From Dokdonella sp. (GTDB taxonomy: Bacteria; Pseudomonadota; Gammaproteobacteria; Xanthomonadales; Rhodanobacteraceae): a DNA stretch of 52,229 nucleotides. Below, in pieces: positions 36,184 to 45,343 of the stretch. The stretch spans positions 1 through 52,229 of the forward strand of contig JAHCAR010000019.1 of the NCBI GenBank assembly GCA_019634795.1, read 5' to 3'. How positions within the stretch are numbered: the first letter of the stretch is position 1; every line of letters begins with the position of its first letter. The notes under the pieces were generated by a model. That model saw only the letters and a list, made by a program, of their open reading frames with translations, was not told the origin of the DNA and did not search any database. Position numbers and translations under genes: made by a program.

Positions 36184-38624
36184 GCGGCGGCCTCGCGCAC
36201 GTGCTTGCCGGTGGCCGGCGATGGGCCAGATGCCGCAATCGACGGACGCCGGCCAATGCGCAGCGAGTTGAGCACGACGACGATCGAACTGGCCGACATG
36301 CCAATCGCGGCCAGCCACGGCGGCACCCAGCCGAGCGCGGCCAGCGGCACCGCGGCCAGGTTGTAGGCCAGCGCCCAGCCGAGGTTCTGCTTCAGGCGCG
36401 CGAGCATCTCGCCGGCGATCCGGCGCGCCTCGATCAGGCTGTCGAGCTGGCTCGAGGCGAGCAGGATGCCGCTCGCCGCATGCGCCATCGCGCTGCCGTT
36501 GCCGATTGCGATCGCGACGTCGGCGCCGGCCAGCACCGGGGCGTCGTTGATGCCGTCGCCGACCATGGCGACCACGTGGCCGGCCTTGCGCAAGGCGTCG
36601 AGACGGGCCAGCTTGGCCGCCGGATCGGCCTTGGCCGTGCATTCGCCGATGCCGAGACGCGCGGCGATCGCGTCGACGCGATCCTGGCAATCGCCGCTGA
36701 GGATCTCGCAGCCGATGCCCCGGGCCTTGAGGTCGCGGATCAGGTCGATGACACCGGCGCGCGCCTGTTCGCCGACCGCGAAGCGCGCGATCTCGCCGTC
36801 TGCATCGGCCAGGACCAGCGCATCGGTGGGCGCGGAAGTCCTGTCAGGATCAACGCCCAAGGCGAAGTCCACGCGTCCGAGCCGATAGTGGACGCCATCG
36901 ACCTCGCCCTCGACGCCGGCGCCGGCGATCTGTCGAAGTTGTGCGGCCGATCTTGCAGGCGCGGATGCCGCCATGCGACGCAGGGCCAGGGCCAGTGGAT
37001 GCGTGCTGCCCTGCTCCAGCGCGGCAGCGATGCCGAGCGCGTCGTCGAGCGTACCGCGTGCGACCTGCACTCCGGTGCGCTCGAAGCTCGGTTCGGTCAG
37101 GGTGCCGGTCTTGTCGAAGACGAAGCGATCGGCTGTGGCCAGCGCCTCGAGCGCATCGGCATCGACGACCAGCACGCCGCGCTGGGCGAGCACGGCGACG
37201 GCACGGGTCAGCGCCGCCGGCACGGCCAGGGCGAAGGCACAGGGACAGCTGACCACGAGCACCGCCAGCGCGGCCGGCAAGGCGCGCGACGGATCGAACC
37301 AGGCCCAGGCCAGCGCGGTCAGCACGGTTACCGTGAGCACGCGCAGCACGAACCGGGCCGCCCGCGCATCGGCGATGCGGGCGAGGCGCGGTCGCTCGCT
37401 GGCTGCGTGGGTGACCATGCGCACGATGCCGGCCAGCACGGTGTCGGCGCCGATGCGGCGGACCTCGAGTTCGATCGGACCATCGATGACGAGGCTGCCG
37501 GCGATCACCGGCTGCCCGGGGTCGCGTCGAACCGGGGTCGACTCGCCGCTGAGCAGCGACTCGTCGATGCGGCAGGCCCGATCGCGCAAGAGGCCGTCGG
37601 CCGGTATCGCCGCGCCGCTGGCCACGCGGACGATATCGCCCGGTTCGAGTTCGTGCACTGCGACGCTGGCGAAGGCCGAGCCCTCGCGGCGCTCGGCCAG
37701 GGCCGGCTGCAGGCGCGACAGCGCATCGACGACGTCGCCGGCGCGATGTCGCGCGCGCATCGCGAGGTGGCGGCCGAGCAGCAGGAACAGCACGAACATG
37801 CTGACCGAATCGAAGTAGATCTCGTGGCCGCCGACCAGCACGCCGACCAGGCTGGCCAGGTAGATCAGGCCGATCGCCAGGGCCACCGGGGTATCCATCG
37901 AGAGACGGTGCGAGCGCCACTCGCGCAGGGCGCCCCGGAAGAACGGCTGCGCCGAATAGAGCACCACCGGGGTGGCGACGAGGAAGCCAAGCCAGCGGAA
38001 GAATTCGCGCACGGCCGGGTCGATGCCGTCGAACACGCCCGCATACAGGGCCACCGCCATCATCATCGCTTGCATCGTGCCGAGGCCGGCCACGGCCAGG
38101 CGCTTCATCGCGTCGCGCGATTCGCGCTGGCGCTGCGAGTCGATCATCTCGGCGGTCAGCGGGTGCGGCGTGTAACCGAGCCGGGCCAGCGCCGCGAGCA
38201 ATCCGGAAAGGGCGACCTTGCGCGGATCGAAGTCGAGCACGACGCGCCGGGCCAGCGCGTTGACGCCGACCTCGAGTACGCCGGGCGTGCTGCGCATGGC
38301 GCGCTCGATCAGCCAGGCGCAGGCCGAACAGCGCAGGCCATCGACGAGGACGATCACCTCGGCGCGGCCGGGCGCCGTTTCGCGCACATGCAGGCGGCGC
38401 AGGGCCGGGCGGTCCCAGGCGCTGTAGTCGAAGCCGAGGTCGCTGCGCAGGGCCGGCTCGCTGCGCAGCCGGTAGTAGTCGCCGAGGCCGAGCGTGTCGA
38501 TCCATTCGGCAGCGGCCTGGCAACCGGGGCAGCAAACCGCCCGCTCGCGGCCCTGCACGCGGGCGAGGATCACCGGGCTTGCCGGATTCGCTTCGCCGCA
38601 GTGAAAGCAGGCCGTCGCGTTCAC
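36180..38624 (-). CDS. ccoI: Copper-exporting P1B-type ATPase for cbb3 assembly (CcoI)
   Basis: An 814-residue P-type ATPase. The N-terminus has a CxxC-rich metal region (CFHCGEANP, CCPGC) and a heavy-metal-associated domain (GLRCSACAW). Membrane part and ATPase core follow: VVSCPCAFALAVP with CPC, the phosphorylation site DKTGTLTEP, and the hinge GDGINDAPVLAGADVAIAIG. This N-terminal layout is CcoI/FixI, which delivers Cu to the binuclear centre of cbb3. The start is GTG at 38624 (VNATACFHCGE), overlapping the ccoH stop by 4 bp. All catalytic residues are present. Confidence 0.93.
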   Translation of the reverse strand: MNATACFHCGEANPASPVILARVQGRERAVCCPGCQAAAEWIDTLGLGDYYRLRSEPALRSDLGFDYSAWDRPALRRLHVRETAPGRAEVIVLVDGLRCSACAWLIERAMRSTPGVLEVGVNALARRVVLDFDPRKVALSGLLAALARLGYTPHPLTAEMIDSQRQRESRDAMKRLAVAGLGTMQAMMMAVALYAGVFDGIDPAVREFFRWLGFLVATPVVLYSAQPFFRGALREWRSHRLSMDTPVALAIGLIYLASLVGVLVGGHEIYFDSVSMFVLFLLLGRHLAMRARHRAGDVVDALSRLQPALAERREGSAFASVAVHELEPGDIVRVASGAAIPADGLLRDRACRIDESLLSGESTPVRRDPGQPVIAGSLVIDGPIELEVRRIGADTVLAGIVRMVTHAASERPRLARIADARAARFVLRVLTVTVLTALAWAWFDPSRALPAALAVLVVSCPCAFALAVPAALTRAVAVLAQRGVLVVDADALEALATADRFVFDKTGTLTEPSFERTGVQVARGTLDDALGIAAALEQGSTHPLALALRRMAASAPARSAAQLRQIAGAGVEGEVDGVHYRLGRVDFALGVDPDRTSAPTDALVLADADGEIARFAVGEQARAGVIDLIRDLKARGIGCEILSGDCQDRVDAIAARLGIGECTAKADPAAKLARLDALRKAGHVVAMVGDGINDAPVLAGADVAIAIGNGSAMAHAASGILLASSQLDSLIEARRIAGEMLARLKQNLGWALAYNLAAVPLAALGWVPPWLAAIGMSASSIVVVLNSLRIGRRPSIAASGPSPATGKHVREAAA

Positions 38625-38866
38625 GACGCCTGCCTGTGCTCCGTCGGTTTCGCCGCCTCGGTGGTGGGGGCGCGCTGGATCGGCGGGATGCGGCTCGGTC
38701 GCGGCACGTCGTTCGGCACCACGATGTGGGTGTCGGGGGTGCGGATCGCGCTCGACAGCAAGGCGAACGAGCCGATCACCATGGCGCCGAGCAGGACCAG
38801 CATCAGCCAGACCTCCGGTACCCGGTACCAGGCCATGGTCGGTGTTTCGTGCGATGCGCTGTTCAT
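38621..38866 (-). CDS. ccoH: Short FixH/CcoH-like protein
   Basis: An 81-residue protein in the ccoH position between ccoG and ccoI, overlapping both by 4 bp. MAWYRVPEVWLMLVLLGAMVIGSFALL is the typical FixH membrane segment preceded by a P-x-W/WYR start. The usual FixH has ~150 residues with a periplasmic beta domain; here only ~40 residues (RTPDTHIVVPNDVPRPSR) follow the membrane helix. Either this is a naturally short CcoH or a reduced one. The C-terminal tail is Pro/Arg-rich. Confidence 0.75.
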   Translation of the reverse strand: MNSASHETPTMAWYRVPEVWLMLVLLGAMVIGSFALLSSAIRTPDTHIVVPNDVPRPSRIPPIQRAPTTEAAKPTEHRQAS

Positions 38867-40323
38867 GGCGATTCCGGAGCAAAAAAGTGGGTGCTGCCGC
38901 GGACCAGCACCTTGCCCTGTGCGTCGACGACCGCCACCGAGATCGGCTGGCGACCGTGCACGGCGCCGCTCTCGGCGCGCAGGGTCAAGGGTAGCGAGAA
39001 TACTTCGTTCGGAGCGAGGGTGACCGACGGCTTGCCGAGCATGCGCAGCGGCAGCTCGGTCTCGGTGCGCAACGAAAGCAGCATGTCGGCATCGGTCTTG
39101 TTGACCAGCTTGACGTTGTAGCTGTTCTCGATCGCGCCCTGGCCGATCGTGCGGAACAGGGCATTGCGGTCGTGCAGGACCTCGATGATGACCGAATCGC
39201 GCGCCGAAACCAGCCACAGGAACGCGCCGATCACGCTGGCCAGGATGCCTGCATAGATCAGGGTGCGCGGACGCAGGACCCGGCGCGGCTTGCCGACCAG
39301 GGCGTTCTCGGTGGTGTAGCGGATCAGGCCGCGCGGATATTCCATCTTGTCCATGACCGCGTCGCAGGCGTCGATGCAGGCGGCGCAGGCGATGCATTCG
39401 ATCTGCAGGCCCTCGCGGATGTCGATGCCGGTCGGGCAGACCTGCACGCAGGCCAGGCAGTCGATGCAGTCGCCGAGCACGCGCTGCTGGCCGTCCGGGA
39501 CCGTCTCGTCGAGAGGATTGCGCTCCACCAGCGACGCACCTGCAGGCGCGAATCGCTCGGCTGTGCGCTTGCGGTGCCCGCGTGGTTCGCCTCGGAGCGG
39601 GTCGTAGCTGATGACCAGTGTGTCGCGGTCGAACATGGCGCTCTGGAAGCGCGCGTACGGACACATGTACTTGCACACCTGCTCGCGCAGGAAACCGGCA
39701 TTGCCATAGGTGGCGAAGCCGTAGAAGACGATCCAGAACGCCTCCCAGCCGCCGAGACCGCCATTCAACGCCTCGTGGCCGAGCTCGCGGATCGGCGTGA
39801 AGAAACCGACGAAGGTGAAGCCGGTCCACAGGGCGAAGACGATCCAGACGAACTGCTTGGCCGACTTGCGCAGCACCTTCTCGGCGCTCCACGGCGCCTT
39901 GTCCAGGCGCATGCGCGCGTTGCGATCGCCCTCGATCTTGCGCTCCATCCACAGGAACACCTCGGTCCACACGGTCTGCGGGCAGGCGTAGCCGCACCAC
40001 AGGCGTCCGGCCAGCGCGGTGAAGAAGAACAGGCTCAATGCGGCGATGATCAGGAGCAGGGTCAGCAGGTAGAAATCCTGCGGCCAGAAAGTCAGGCCGA
40101 ACACGTGGAAACGCCGCTCCGGCAGGTTGAACAGCACGAGCTGCTGGCCGCCGATGCTGATCCACGGAAACGCATAGAACATGCCGAGCAGCCAGAACAC
40201 CGCCGCCGTGCGCAGGCGCTGGAAGCGGCCGTCGATCTCGCGCGGGTAGACCTTGGGTTCCTTGGCGTACAGGGAGCCGGTGGCGTCGGCGACGACGATG
40301 TCGATTTTGGACTTGTTGTTCAT
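38863..40323 (-). CDS. ccoG: Cytochrome c oxidase accessory protein CcoG (FixG)
   Basis: A 486-residue membrane iron-sulfur protein. Membrane segments lie at about 38-55, 85-105, 160-180 and 340-360. WCGYACPQTVWTEVF and CKYMCPYARFQ are FixG motifs. Two 4Fe-4S motifs follow: CIDCLACVQVCPTG and CIACAACIDACDAVM. A periplasmic Ig-like C-terminal domain is present (NSYNVKLVNKTDADM). It reduces Cu(II) for cbb3 biogenesis in other bacteria. It is the first gene of the assembly operon and overlaps ccoH (ATGA). No clear FNR box lies immediately upstream, where a repeat mosaic begins. Confidence 0.93.
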   Translation of the reverse strand: MNNKSKIDIVVADATGSLYAKEPKVYPREIDGRFQRLRTAAVFWLLGMFYAFPWISIGGQQLVLFNLPERRFHVFGLTFWPQDFYLLTLLLIIAALSLFFFTALAGRLWCGYACPQTVWTEVFLWMERKIEGDRNARMRLDKAPWSAEKVLRKSAKQFVWIVFALWTGFTFVGFFTPIRELGHEALNGGLGGWEAFWIVFYGFATYGNAGFLREQVCKYMCPYARFQSAMFDRDTLVISYDPLRGEPRGHRKRTAERFAPAGASLVERNPLDETVPDGQQRVLGDCIDCLACVQVCPTGIDIREGLQIECIACAACIDACDAVMDKMEYPRGLIRYTTENALVGKPRRVLRPRTLIYAGILASVIGAFLWLVSARDSVIIEVLHDRNALFRTIGQGAIENSYNVKLVNKTDADMLLSLRTETELPLRMLGKPSVTLAPNEVFSLPLTLRAESGAVHGRQPISVAVVDAQGKVLVRGSTHFFAPESP

Positions 40324-41643
40324 GATCGCGTCTTCGTGGCGCTGCGGTGCGCTTTTGTACGTTTGTGCATCGCTTCGCGGCGCATTCCTGGAGTAGAAGC
40401 AAAGCTTTCATTCGCCTCCGGCGAGCGAGTCATCCCGCGCTTACTGCAGGAAGCGCCTTCAGGCGCGATGCTCCTTCCGCACAATTCGAAGTCCGCGCCG
40501 TCGTCCCTGCCCTTCGACAGGTTCAGGACAGGCCGGACTTTGCCCGGGCAGGGAGCCAGCGCCTTGCTCTTCGCCTGCATGGACATCGCTTCGCGGCGCA
40601 TTCTTGGAGCAGAATCGGAATCAGAAGCAGAGCTTTCACTCGCCTTCGGCGAGCGACCTACTTTCTCTTGCGTGGCCAAGAGAAAAGTAGGCAAAGAGAA
40701 GGCCACCCCAAAGCGGTGGTCTCCGGGCTCCTGCCCTGCGACTGCGCGGCAGGGCTCCGGGGGTTCGCTGACAGCACCTCCGTGTGCTGGCAGCGAACTG
40801 GGCGCGATCCCTCGCGCCCACCCTGCGGGCCTTTCCTGCGCCCAGCCGCCACCGCTTACGGGGCCCGGATAGCGCGCATCCTGCGCGCCAGAGCGAAGAG
40901 CAGGAGCCGAAGCCGAAGCCGAAGCCAGAGCCAGAGCCCCCCATCCGCCTGCGGCACCTTCCCCCGCTACGCGGGAGAAGGAAGAGAATGAGCCGCGGCC
41001 AGAGCAAGTGCGTCGAGACACCCTGAAGTTTGCCAGTGCGGGAATTTGCTTCGTCTTGGCTGCGCAGGAGGCGCAGTAATTGGGGCCCCTATGCAGTGGC
41101 GCAGTGGCGGAGGAAAAGCCCGAAGAGCCTGCCCCGGACTCGATCCGGGGGTGGCTCGCAGGGATGCGAGCCAGTTGGCTGCCAGTCCATGGATGGACTG
41201 TCAGCCAACCCCGGAGCCGCTGCGCGGAGTCGGAGGGCAGGATGCCCGGAGACCGCTGCATCGGGGTGGCCTTCTCTTGACTTCGGGCTCCTGCCCTTCG
41301 CCCTGCGGGCCGGCTTCGCCGTTCGCGCTGCTCCTGCAGCGCAGTGGTTACTTTCTCTTGGCCACGCAAGAGAAAGTGACTCGTTCGTCGAAGGCGAGTG
41401 AAAGCTCTGCTTCTGTTCTTGCTCCAAGAATGCGCCGCGAAGCGATATCCACCGAGGCGAAGGGCCAGGCCCTGGGTCCCTGCCCGCCCATGGAGGAAGG
41501 ACAGAGTTTCGAAACGTGGGAGAAGAGCATCGCGCCTGAAGTCTGTTCTGATCGGGGTCGAAGGAGCGCTCCTGCAATGAGCGCGAATGGACGCGCTCGC
41601 TGCGAACGAATGGAGGTCTCCCCCGGCGCGAACACAACGAAGA
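40324..41643. repeat. Repeat mosaic: large imperfect inverted duplication
   Basis: 1.3 kb with no supportable gene. A ~550-bp module occurs twice in inverted orientation (about 40440-41000 and 41040-41585). Both copies contain, in the same order, a REP-like half-site TTCAGGCGCGATGCT, a GGGCAGGGA block, ATCGCTTCGCGGCGCATTCT, GCAGAGCTTTCACTCGCCTT, a hairpin TTTCTCTTG...CAAGAGAAA (40662-40685 and mirror near 41351-41375) and GAGAAGGCCACCCC with GTCTCCGGGC. Extra fragments occur at 40357-40400, and a hexamer run (GAAGCC) at about 40908-40938. Similar intergenic DNA is common in Lysobacterales. Long open frames here are not conserved proteins. Confidence 0.7.
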
Positions 41644-41970
41644 TCAGCCTGTCCCATCTCGACCCTTGTCCGTCTTTTTCGCCGGCAGCGGCGGCGCCAC
41701 CAGCATCGCCGTGAACAGGCAGGCCGACAGCGTGCAGGCCCAGAACATGAAGAAGCCGATCGAGTAGCCGGTCATGCGCGAGATCTCGACATGGCGCCAG
41801 GTGATCGCGGCGAGGTCGACCGGGTCGACGATGGCGAAGAACATGATCGTCGCCACACCCGCCGCGAAGAACGAAGGCCAGACCACGGCGCCGATGCGGC
41901 GCACCATCGAGTCGTGCGGATTGTCCTCGAGCGGGCGCAGGGCGCCCGGCGGCGGGTGATAGGTGCTCAT
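41644..41970 (-). CDS. Small membrane protein after ccoP, unknown function
   Basis: A 108-residue protein with two membrane helices (VVWPSFFAAGVATIMFFAIVD and GYSIGFFMFWACTLSACLFTAML). Its ATG overlaps the ccoP stop (ATGA), so it is made with the oxidase subunits. I know similar ORFs behind ccoP in related genomes but no assigned role. It could be a small cbb3 subunit or assembly helper. The C-terminal tail KKTDKGRDGTG is polar. Confidence 0.8.
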   Translation of the reverse strand: MSTYHPPPGALRPLEDNPHDSMVRRIGAVVWPSFFAAGVATIMFFAIVDPVDLAAITWRHVEISRMTGYSIGFFMFWACTLSACLFTAMLVAPPLPAKKTDKGRDGTG

Positions 41971-42932
41971 TCCTTCTCCTTCTCCTTCTCCTCGTGGTCA
42001 TGCTCGGCCTCCTCGAATTCCCGCTCGGATTCGGCGGCTGCCTTGCCCTGGGACAGCACCCAGGCGGCGGCGAGGCGGGCGCGGTCTTCGCCGAGGATCG
42101 GTCCCCAGGCCGGCATCACGCCGGAGACGCCATAGAGGATCTTCCGCTTGATGCCTTCGAGGTTGGCGTCGCCGTGCAGCCAGATGTCGTCGGTCAGGTT
42201 CGGTGCGCCGAGCGCCTGGTTGCCCTTGCCGTCGACGCCGTGGCAGGCCGCGCAGATCGTTTCGAACTTGCTCTTGCCGGCGGCGGCCAGGCGATTGTCA
42301 TGGGCCAGCCCGGACAGGCTCAGCGCGTAGTTGGCGACTTCCTCCACGCCATCGCCGGGCAGGGTCGCGCCCATCGGCGGCATCAGGCCGTGGCGGCCGT
42401 TCATGATGCTGGCGAGGACGGTCTCGGGCTCGCCGCCATACAGCCAGTCGCCATCGACGAGGTTCGGATAGCCCTTCGCGCCGCGCGCGTCGGAGCCATG
42501 GCAGGCCGCGCAGTTGTTGGCGAACACGTTGCGACCGACCTTGCTCGCGGCGGGATCCGTGGCCAGTGCGGCCAGCGGCTTGCCGCGGAAGCCGGCATAC
42601 AGCGATTCGAGCTTGGCGTGGGTCGCATCGAGCTCGCTCTGGACCTGCTTCTGCGACGTCCAGCCGAGCGTGCCGGCGACGTTGCCGAGTCCGGGGTAGA
42701 ACACCAGGTAGCCGAGGGCGAAGATGAAGGTGAGGATGAACAGCCCGAGCCACCAGCGCGGCAGCGGATTGTTCAGCTCCTCGAGGTCACCGTCCCAGAC
42801 GTGGCCCATCGTTTCGCCGACCGGCTTGTCGTTGACCGGCTTCGACGAGGCCGTGGCCAGCAGCAGCCAGGCCAGGCCGATGATGTTGATCGCGGTCAGC
42901 GCGATCACGTACCAGCTCCATGCTCCGTTCAT
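41967..42932 (-). CDS. ccoP: cbb3 oxidase diheme subunit CcoP
   Basis: A 321-residue membrane-anchored dihaem cytochrome c. Two membrane helices (about 8-27 and 62-80) precede two c-type domains with CAACH at 141-145 and CAACH at 227-231; Met ligands are likely in LMPPMGATLP and GVMPAWG. WDGDLEELNNPLPRWW is the conserved CcoP start. The C-terminus ends in an acidic/lysine run (EHDHEEKEKEKE) encoded by a CCTTCT repeat (41971-41993), not found in most CcoPs. It transfers electrons from c-type donors to CcoO. Coupled to ccoQ and to the 108-residue ORF by 4-bp overlaps. Confidence 0.95.
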   Translation of the reverse strand: MNGAWSWYVIALTAINIIGLAWLLLATASSKPVNDKPVGETMGHVWDGDLEELNNPLPRWWLGLFILTFIFALGYLVFYPGLGNVAGTLGWTSQKQVQSELDATHAKLESLYAGFRGKPLAALATDPAASKVGRNVFANNCAACHGSDARGAKGYPNLVDGDWLYGGEPETVLASIMNGRHGLMPPMGATLPGDGVEEVANYALSLSGLAHDNRLAAAGKSKFETICAACHGVDGKGNQALGAPNLTDDIWLHGDANLEGIKRKILYGVSGVMPAWGPILGEDRARLAAAWVLSQGKAAAESEREFEEAEHDHEEKEKEKE

Positions 42933-43081
42933 GCGTCTCGCTCCTGTTTCGGGGCGTGTGATTCTTCGAGGGGCAGGTTCGCCGCTTCATTGAAATCGGG
43001 CTGGCGACGACGGCTCCAGGCCCAGGCCCATATGCCGATGAAGGTCAGCAGCAGGATTGCGGTGAGGATTCCGGAAATCAT
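42929..43081 (-). CDS. ccoQ: cbb3 oxidase small subunit CcoQ
   Basis: A 50-residue protein with one membrane helix ([21 protein letters not shown]) followed by [18 protein letters not shown], the conserved CcoQ basic-then-FxEAAxLPL pattern. CcoQ stabilises CcoP in the complex. Start and stop overlap ccoO and ccoP. Confidence 0.93.
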   Translation of the reverse strand: MISGILTAILLLTFIGIWAWAWSRRRQPDFNEAANLPLEESHAPKQERDA

Positions 43082-43701
43082 GGCGCCTTCTCCTGGCTGG
43101 CCGTGCTTGCCGGAACGCTGCGCCCCTGCAGGAAGGCGATCACCGCATCGAGCTCGGTCTTGCCGACCACGCTGTCCTTGATGCTGGCGAAATCGGCCTC
43201 GGTATAGGGATGACCCATCCAGGCCAGCGTGCGCATCTTCTTCTCGACCAGCGCTGGATCGACCAGCGACTCGGTCAGCCACGGATAGCCAGGCATGTTC
43301 GACTCGGGCACCACGTTGCGCGGATTGATCAGGTGGACGCGATGCCAGTCGTCGGAATAGCGACCGCCGACCCGGGCCAGGTCAGGGCCGGTGCGCTTGG
43401 AGCCCCACAGGAACGGGCGGTCGTAGACCGATTCGCCGGCGACCGAGTACGGGCCGTAGCGCTGCACTTCCGAGGCCAGGGTGCGGACCATCTGCGAATG
43501 GCAGCCGACGCAGCCTTCGCGGATGAAGATGTCGCGACCGGCCAGCTGCAGCGGCGGGTAGGGCTTCACGCCCGGTGCCGCTTCGACGGTCTGCGCCTGG
43601 AACATCAGCGGGATGATCTCGACGAGGCCGCCGACGGCGATCACGAGGACGATCAGGATCGCCATCAGGCCGACGTTCTTTTCGATGGTTTCGTGTTTCA
43701 T
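43078..43701 (-). CDS. ccoO: cbb3 oxidase monoheme subunit CcoO
   Basis: A 207-residue cytochrome c subunit with one membrane helix ([21 protein letters not shown]) and the haem motif CVGCH at 64-68 within [14 protein letters not shown]. The Met ligand is in [41 protein letters not shown] is the conserved CcoO core. It passes electrons to CcoN. It follows ccoN by 12 bp. Confidence 0.95.
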   Translation of the reverse strand: MKHETIEKNVGLMAILIVLVIAVGGLVEIIPLMFQAQTVEAAPGVKPYPPLQLAGRDIFIREGCVGCHSQMVRTLASEVQRYGPYSVAGESVYDRPFLWGSKRTGPDLARVGGRYSDDWHRVHLINPRNVVPESNMPGYPWLTESLVDPALVEKKMRTLAWMGHPYTEADFASIKDSVVGKTELDAVIAFLQGRSVPASTASQEKAP

Positions 43702-43713
43702 CGTGGCGTCTCC

Positions 43714-45138
43714 TCAGGCGTGGGCAGGCGCGGGGACGCGCACGACGGGAATTTCACGGGCCGGCAGGCAGGTCTTCCAGACGTTCCAGACCATGATCAG
43801 CATGCCGCTGAGGAACATCAGGCCGCCGACGAAGCGGGTCACGTAGTACGGATAGGTCTGGCGGACCGATTCGACAAAGGTATACGTCAGGGTGCCGTCG
43901 GGATTCGTCGCGCGCCACATCAGGCCCTGCATGACCCCGGCGATCCACATCGCGGTGATGTAGAGCACGATGCCGATGGTGGCGATCCAGAAGTGCGCAT
44001 CGATGGCCTTGATCGAGTGCATGCGTTCGCGCCCGAACAGCTTCGGCAGCATGCTGTAGACCGCTCCGATGGTGATGAAGGCGACCCAGCCGAGCGCGCC
44101 GGAATGGACGTGGCCGATGGTCCAGTCGGTGTAGTGGGAGAGCGCGTTGACGGTCTTGATCGACATCATCGGCCCCTCGAAGGTCGACATGCCGTAGAAC
44201 GACAGCGAGACGATCATGAACTTGAGGATCGGATCGGTGCGCAGCTTATGCCACGCGCCCGACAGGGTCATCATGCCGTTGATCATGCCGCCCCAGCTCG
44301 GCGCCAGCAGGATCAGCGAGAACACCATGCCGAGCGATTGCGCCCAGTCCGGCAACGCCGTGTAGTGCAGGTGGTGCGGGCCGGCCCACATGTAGATCGA
44401 GATCAGCGCCCAGAAGTGCACGACCGAGAGGCGGTACGAGTAGATCGGCCGCTGCGCCTGCTTCGGCACGTAGTAGTACATGATGCCGAGGAAGCCGGCG
44501 GTCAGGAAGAAGCCGACCGCGTTGTGCCCGTACCACCACTGGACCATCGCATCGACCGCGCCTGCGTAGATCGGGTAGGACTCGGTCAACGAGACCGGAA
44601 CCTGCAGGTTGTTGAAGATGTGCAGGACCGCGATGGTCAGGATGTAGGCGCCGAAAAACCAGTTGGCTACGAAGATGTGGCGGATCCGGCGCTTGGCGAT
44701 GGTGCCGAAGAAGACCACTGCATAGGAGACCCAGACCAGGGTGATCAGGATGTCGATCGGCCAGATCAGCTCGGCATATTCATGGCTCTGGGTCAGGCCC
44801 ATCGGCAGGGACACGGCGGCGGCCACGATGACCGCCTGCCAGCCCCAGAACGTGAAGGATGCGAGGCGATCCGAGAACAAGCGCACGTGACAGGTACGCT
44901 GGACCACGTAATACGAGGTCGCGAACAGGCCGCTGCCGCCGAAGGCGAAGATCACCGCATTCGTATGCAGCGGCCGCAGGCGACCGTAGCTGAGCCAGGC
45001 GATATCGAAGTTCAGCGCGGGCCAGGCGAGCTGGGCGGCGATGAACAGCCCGACCAGCATGCCGACCACGCCCCAGACTACGGTGGCGATCGTGAACTGG
45101 CGGACGACTTTGTCGTTGTAGGTTTCCACGGTCTGCAT
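43714..45138 (-). CDS. ccoN: cbb3 oxidase catalytic subunit CcoN
   Basis: A 474-residue haem-copper oxidase subunit I with about 12 membrane segments. Ligand motifs include [31 protein letters not shown] (copper ligand, cross-linked Tyr region), [15 protein letters not shown] (adjacent His pair), and [12 protein letters not shown] near the end. It reduces O2 to water at very low O2 with high affinity. An ATG at 45138 gives the family start ([15 protein letters not shown]); the frame is open to 45195. An FNR-like box is centred 63 bp upstream, consistent with induction at low oxygen. Confidence 0.96.
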   Translation of the reverse strand: MQTVETYNDKVVRQFTIATVVWGVVGMLVGLFIAAQLAWPALNFDIAWLSYGRLRPLHTNAVIFAFGGSGLFATSYYVVQRTCHVRLFSDRLASFTFWGWQAVIVAAAVSLPMGLTQSHEYAELIWPIDILITLVWVSYAVVFFGTIAKRRIRHIFVANWFFGAYILTIAVLHIFNNLQVPVSLTESYPIYAGAVDAMVQWWYGHNAVGFFLTAGFLGIMYYYVPKQAQRPIYSYRLSVVHFWALISIYMWAGPHHLHYTALPDWAQSLGMVFSLILLAPSWGGMINGMMTLSGAWHKLRTDPILKFMIVSLSFYGMSTFEGPMMSIKTVNALSHYTDWTIGHVHSGALGWVAFITIGAVYSMLPKLFGRERMHSIKAIDAHFWIATIGIVLYITAMWIAGVMQGLMWRATNPDGTLTYTFVESVRQTYPYYVTRFVGGLMFLSGMLIMVWNVWKTCLPAREIPVVRVPAPAHA

Positions 45139-45194
45139 AGCATCCCCATTGTTTCTGGCATGGCGGATTGTGCAGGAGCCGAGGACACGGCCCA

Positions 45195-45208
45195 TTGACG
45201 TCGATCAA
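45195..45208 (-). promoter_or_regulatory. FNR-type box upstream of ccoN
   Basis: TTGATCGACGTCAA on the minus strand (TTGACGTCGATCAA on plus): two perfect TTGA(T/C) half-sites. It lies 57 bp before the ccoN start. Confidence 0.75.
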
Positions 45209-45263
45209 GTGCTTGCCATGCCGCGGCAGCTTGCCACAGGCCGCACGGAATAGCATCGAGCGC

Positions 45264-45277
45264 TTGACCTGGATCAG
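45264..45277 (+). promoter_or_regulatory. FNR-type box upstream of nirK
   Basis: TTGACCTGGATCAG, one or two bases from the FNR/DNR consensus, 67 bp before the nirK start. It is the second site in the 205-bp nirK-ccoN divergent region. Confidence 0.65.
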
Positions 45278-45343
45278 GGCGGATTGGTCTGCAGGCGACG
45301 ATGCTGGTATACAAGGTAACCACCATCTGCCAAGGGGATGATC

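Noticed and set aside
36201-39023. 940-codon plus-strand frame
   Set aside because: Antisense to ccoI; translation is His/Arg/Gly-rich, as GC-rich codon patterns produce on the opposite strand.
40320-41657. 445-codon minus-strand frame in the repeat mosaic
   Set aside because: It spans both inverted repeat copies and merely translates repeats; no ribosome site and no protein-like composition.
43210-45198. 662-codon plus-strand frame
   Set aside because: Antisense to ccoO and ccoN; Asp/His/Arg-rich with no domain.
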